Shown piece by piece: positions 63,142 through 64,000 of a stretch of DNA of 64,000 nt. Made by a program: the position numbers and the translations under genes. Source of the stretch: Methylomonas rapida (lineage in GTDB: Bacteria > Pseudomonadota > Gammaproteobacteria > Methylococcales > Methylomonadaceae). Within the stretch, counting starts at the first letter, position 1; each line of letters starts with the position of its first letter. Under the pieces are notes generated by a model, which saw only the letters and a list, made by a program, of their open reading frames with translations, ran no database searches and was not told the DNA's origin. The stretch spans positions 3,472,001 through 3,536,000 of the forward strand of contig NZ_CP113517.1 of the NCBI RefSeq assembly GCF_024360925.2, written 5' to 3'.

Positions 63142-64000
63142 TCACAGCGAGCGTAAAAACGCCAGTAATGCCTCGCGTTTGGCGGATGGCAAATCAATGA
63201 AGACTTGCCGGCTGGCTGCCGCTTCGCCGCCATGCCAAAGCACCGCCTCGGTCAGATTTCTGGCTCTGCCGTCGTGCAAGAATTGACTGTGTTCGTTGAT
63301 CGCTTCGATCAGCCCGATGCCCCACAGCGGCGGCGTGCGCCAATCGCGGCCGCCGGCTTCATAATCCGGCCGGCCATCCGCCAAGCCTTCGCCCATGTCG
63401 TGCAGCAATAAATCGCTGTAGGGATGAATGGTTTGCCCCGCCAACACCGGCATTTGCGGAAAATCGCCGGTGGTCAGGGTTGGAACGTGGCATACGGCAC
63501 AACCAATTTCAGCGAAGATCTTTTCTCCGGTTTGCACTACAGGATCGTCGCTACGGCGCCTAGCGGGTACTTGCAACAGGCGCAGATAGGTCAGCACGGA
63601 TTCCAATCGTTCGTTGTTCAGTTCCGGCTGCTGTAACGTTGGCGCTTGCCGGCAAGCGACTTGGACAGTGGTGCAATTTTCCTGCGGATGCAGCGGCGAG
63701 GTGATGCCCATATCGCCAATGAAGGCGCCGGCGGCTTGCTGTTTCAATGTCGCGACGTTGGCCTTGAGGCCGAAACGGCCGACGACGGTCGCGCGTTTTT
63801 CCGCGTCCCAAACTCGATTCGGCCGGCCCTGGATGCCAAACGGCTTGGCTTTGCCCGCCAAATCGATCAGGGTTTGTTCGTCCACCGCCTCCAGCAATCC
63901 CATCCCGAATACCGGTGGACCAACGCGCGGAGAAAACAGCGCATCGGCCGGCATCGGATCGTAATGCAAATCGGTAAATCGATACGCCGGCATACGCAGC
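63142..64000 (-). CDS. Di-haem oxidoreductase (DUF1111), C-terminal part
   Basis: A leftward gene cut by the window edge; 283 or more residues are visible. A haem c site GCAVCH is present with downstream LHDMGEGLADGRPDYEAG and LWGIGLIEAINEHSQFLHDGR, which match the putative di-haem peroxidase or thiol oxidoreductase family DUF1111. The other haem motif would be upstream. The M at 63993 is unlikely to be the start, because the frame continues to the edge. The protein is probably periplasmic. Confidence 0.85.
   Translation of the reverse strand, partial: LRMPAYRFTDLHYDPMPADALFSPRVGPPVFGMGLLEAVDEQTLIDLAGKAKPFGIQGRPNRVWDAEKRATVVGRFGLKANVATLKQQAAGAFIGDMGITSPLHPQENCTTVQVACRQAPTLQQPELNNERLESVLTYLRLLQVPARRRSDDPVVQTGEKIFAEIGCAVCHVPTLTTGDFPQMPVLAGQTIHPYSDLLLHDMGEGLADGRPDYEAGGRDWRTPPLWGIGLIEAINEHSQFLHDGRARNLTEAVLWHGGEAAASRQVFIDLPSAKREALLAFLRSL

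Overview
The window looks like chromosome of a gammaproteobacterium, most likely a type I methanotroph of the Methylococcales (Methylomonas-like). That placement is inferred from the gene set (Entner-Doudoroff genes edd/eda, gnd and rpe; twin ammonium-transport operons; a SulP transporter beside carbonic anhydrase; a molybdate regulon) and from protein style. No methane or methanol oxidation gene lies in the window, so the assignment is not proven.

Layout. 1-5.7 kb: sugar-phosphate metabolism (edd, an outer-membrane-type hypothetical protein, eda, cytochrome b561, gnd). 5.8-6.8 kb: a leftward pair, a thioredoxin-fold protein coupled to a Dabb-domain lipoprotein. 6.9-15.2 kb: a signalling block made of a 1720-aa hybrid kinase (kinase-like, AAA, GAF and histidine kinase domains), a response regulator whose output domain is KaiB-like, and a PAS-GGDEF-EAL protein. 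15.3-22.4 kb: rpe, a very large exonuclease-RecQ-UvrD fusion, a membrane protein and a Rof-like Rho-binding protein. 22.4-30.4 kb: inositol monophosphatase, then a nitrogen block (glnK-amtB-glnK-amtB leftward; a porin and glnA rightward). Two sigma-54 promoters, each with an NtrC-type site about 70 bp upstream, lie between the two arms.

30.4-34.6 kb: a repeat region, then a Usp-like gene, a SulP transporter with a C-terminal stress-protein tail broken by a frameshift, and a beta-carbonic anhydrase, probably for bicarbonate supply. 34.9-39.5 kb: two tandem OmpR-type response regulators and a histidine kinase gene cut by an IS1380-family element; a 5-bp target duplication lets the original reading frame be rebuilt. 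40-45 kb: aldo/keto reductase, GT1-type glycosyltransferase, Calx-beta autotransporter and inorganic pyrophosphatase.

45.2-49.4 kb: a leftward porin-modA-modB-modC operon preceded by a ModE-type operator; a second ModE-type operator precedes a molbindin gene at 62.6 kb, so the window holds two parts of one molybdate regulon. 49.4-51.4 kb: decayed sequence and an IS110-family element inserted in a palindromic repeat. 51.6-60.7 kb: an arsenic cluster (arsR, arsC, arsD, arsA, arsI, acr3, amidotransferase, small ORF, second arsC, methyltransferase, thioesterase, thioredoxin-like protein, DUF318/ArsP-type permease). The end holds a DUF2956 protein, an SDR, a second pyrophosphatase-like protein, the molbindin and the C-terminal part of a di-haem oxidoreductase.
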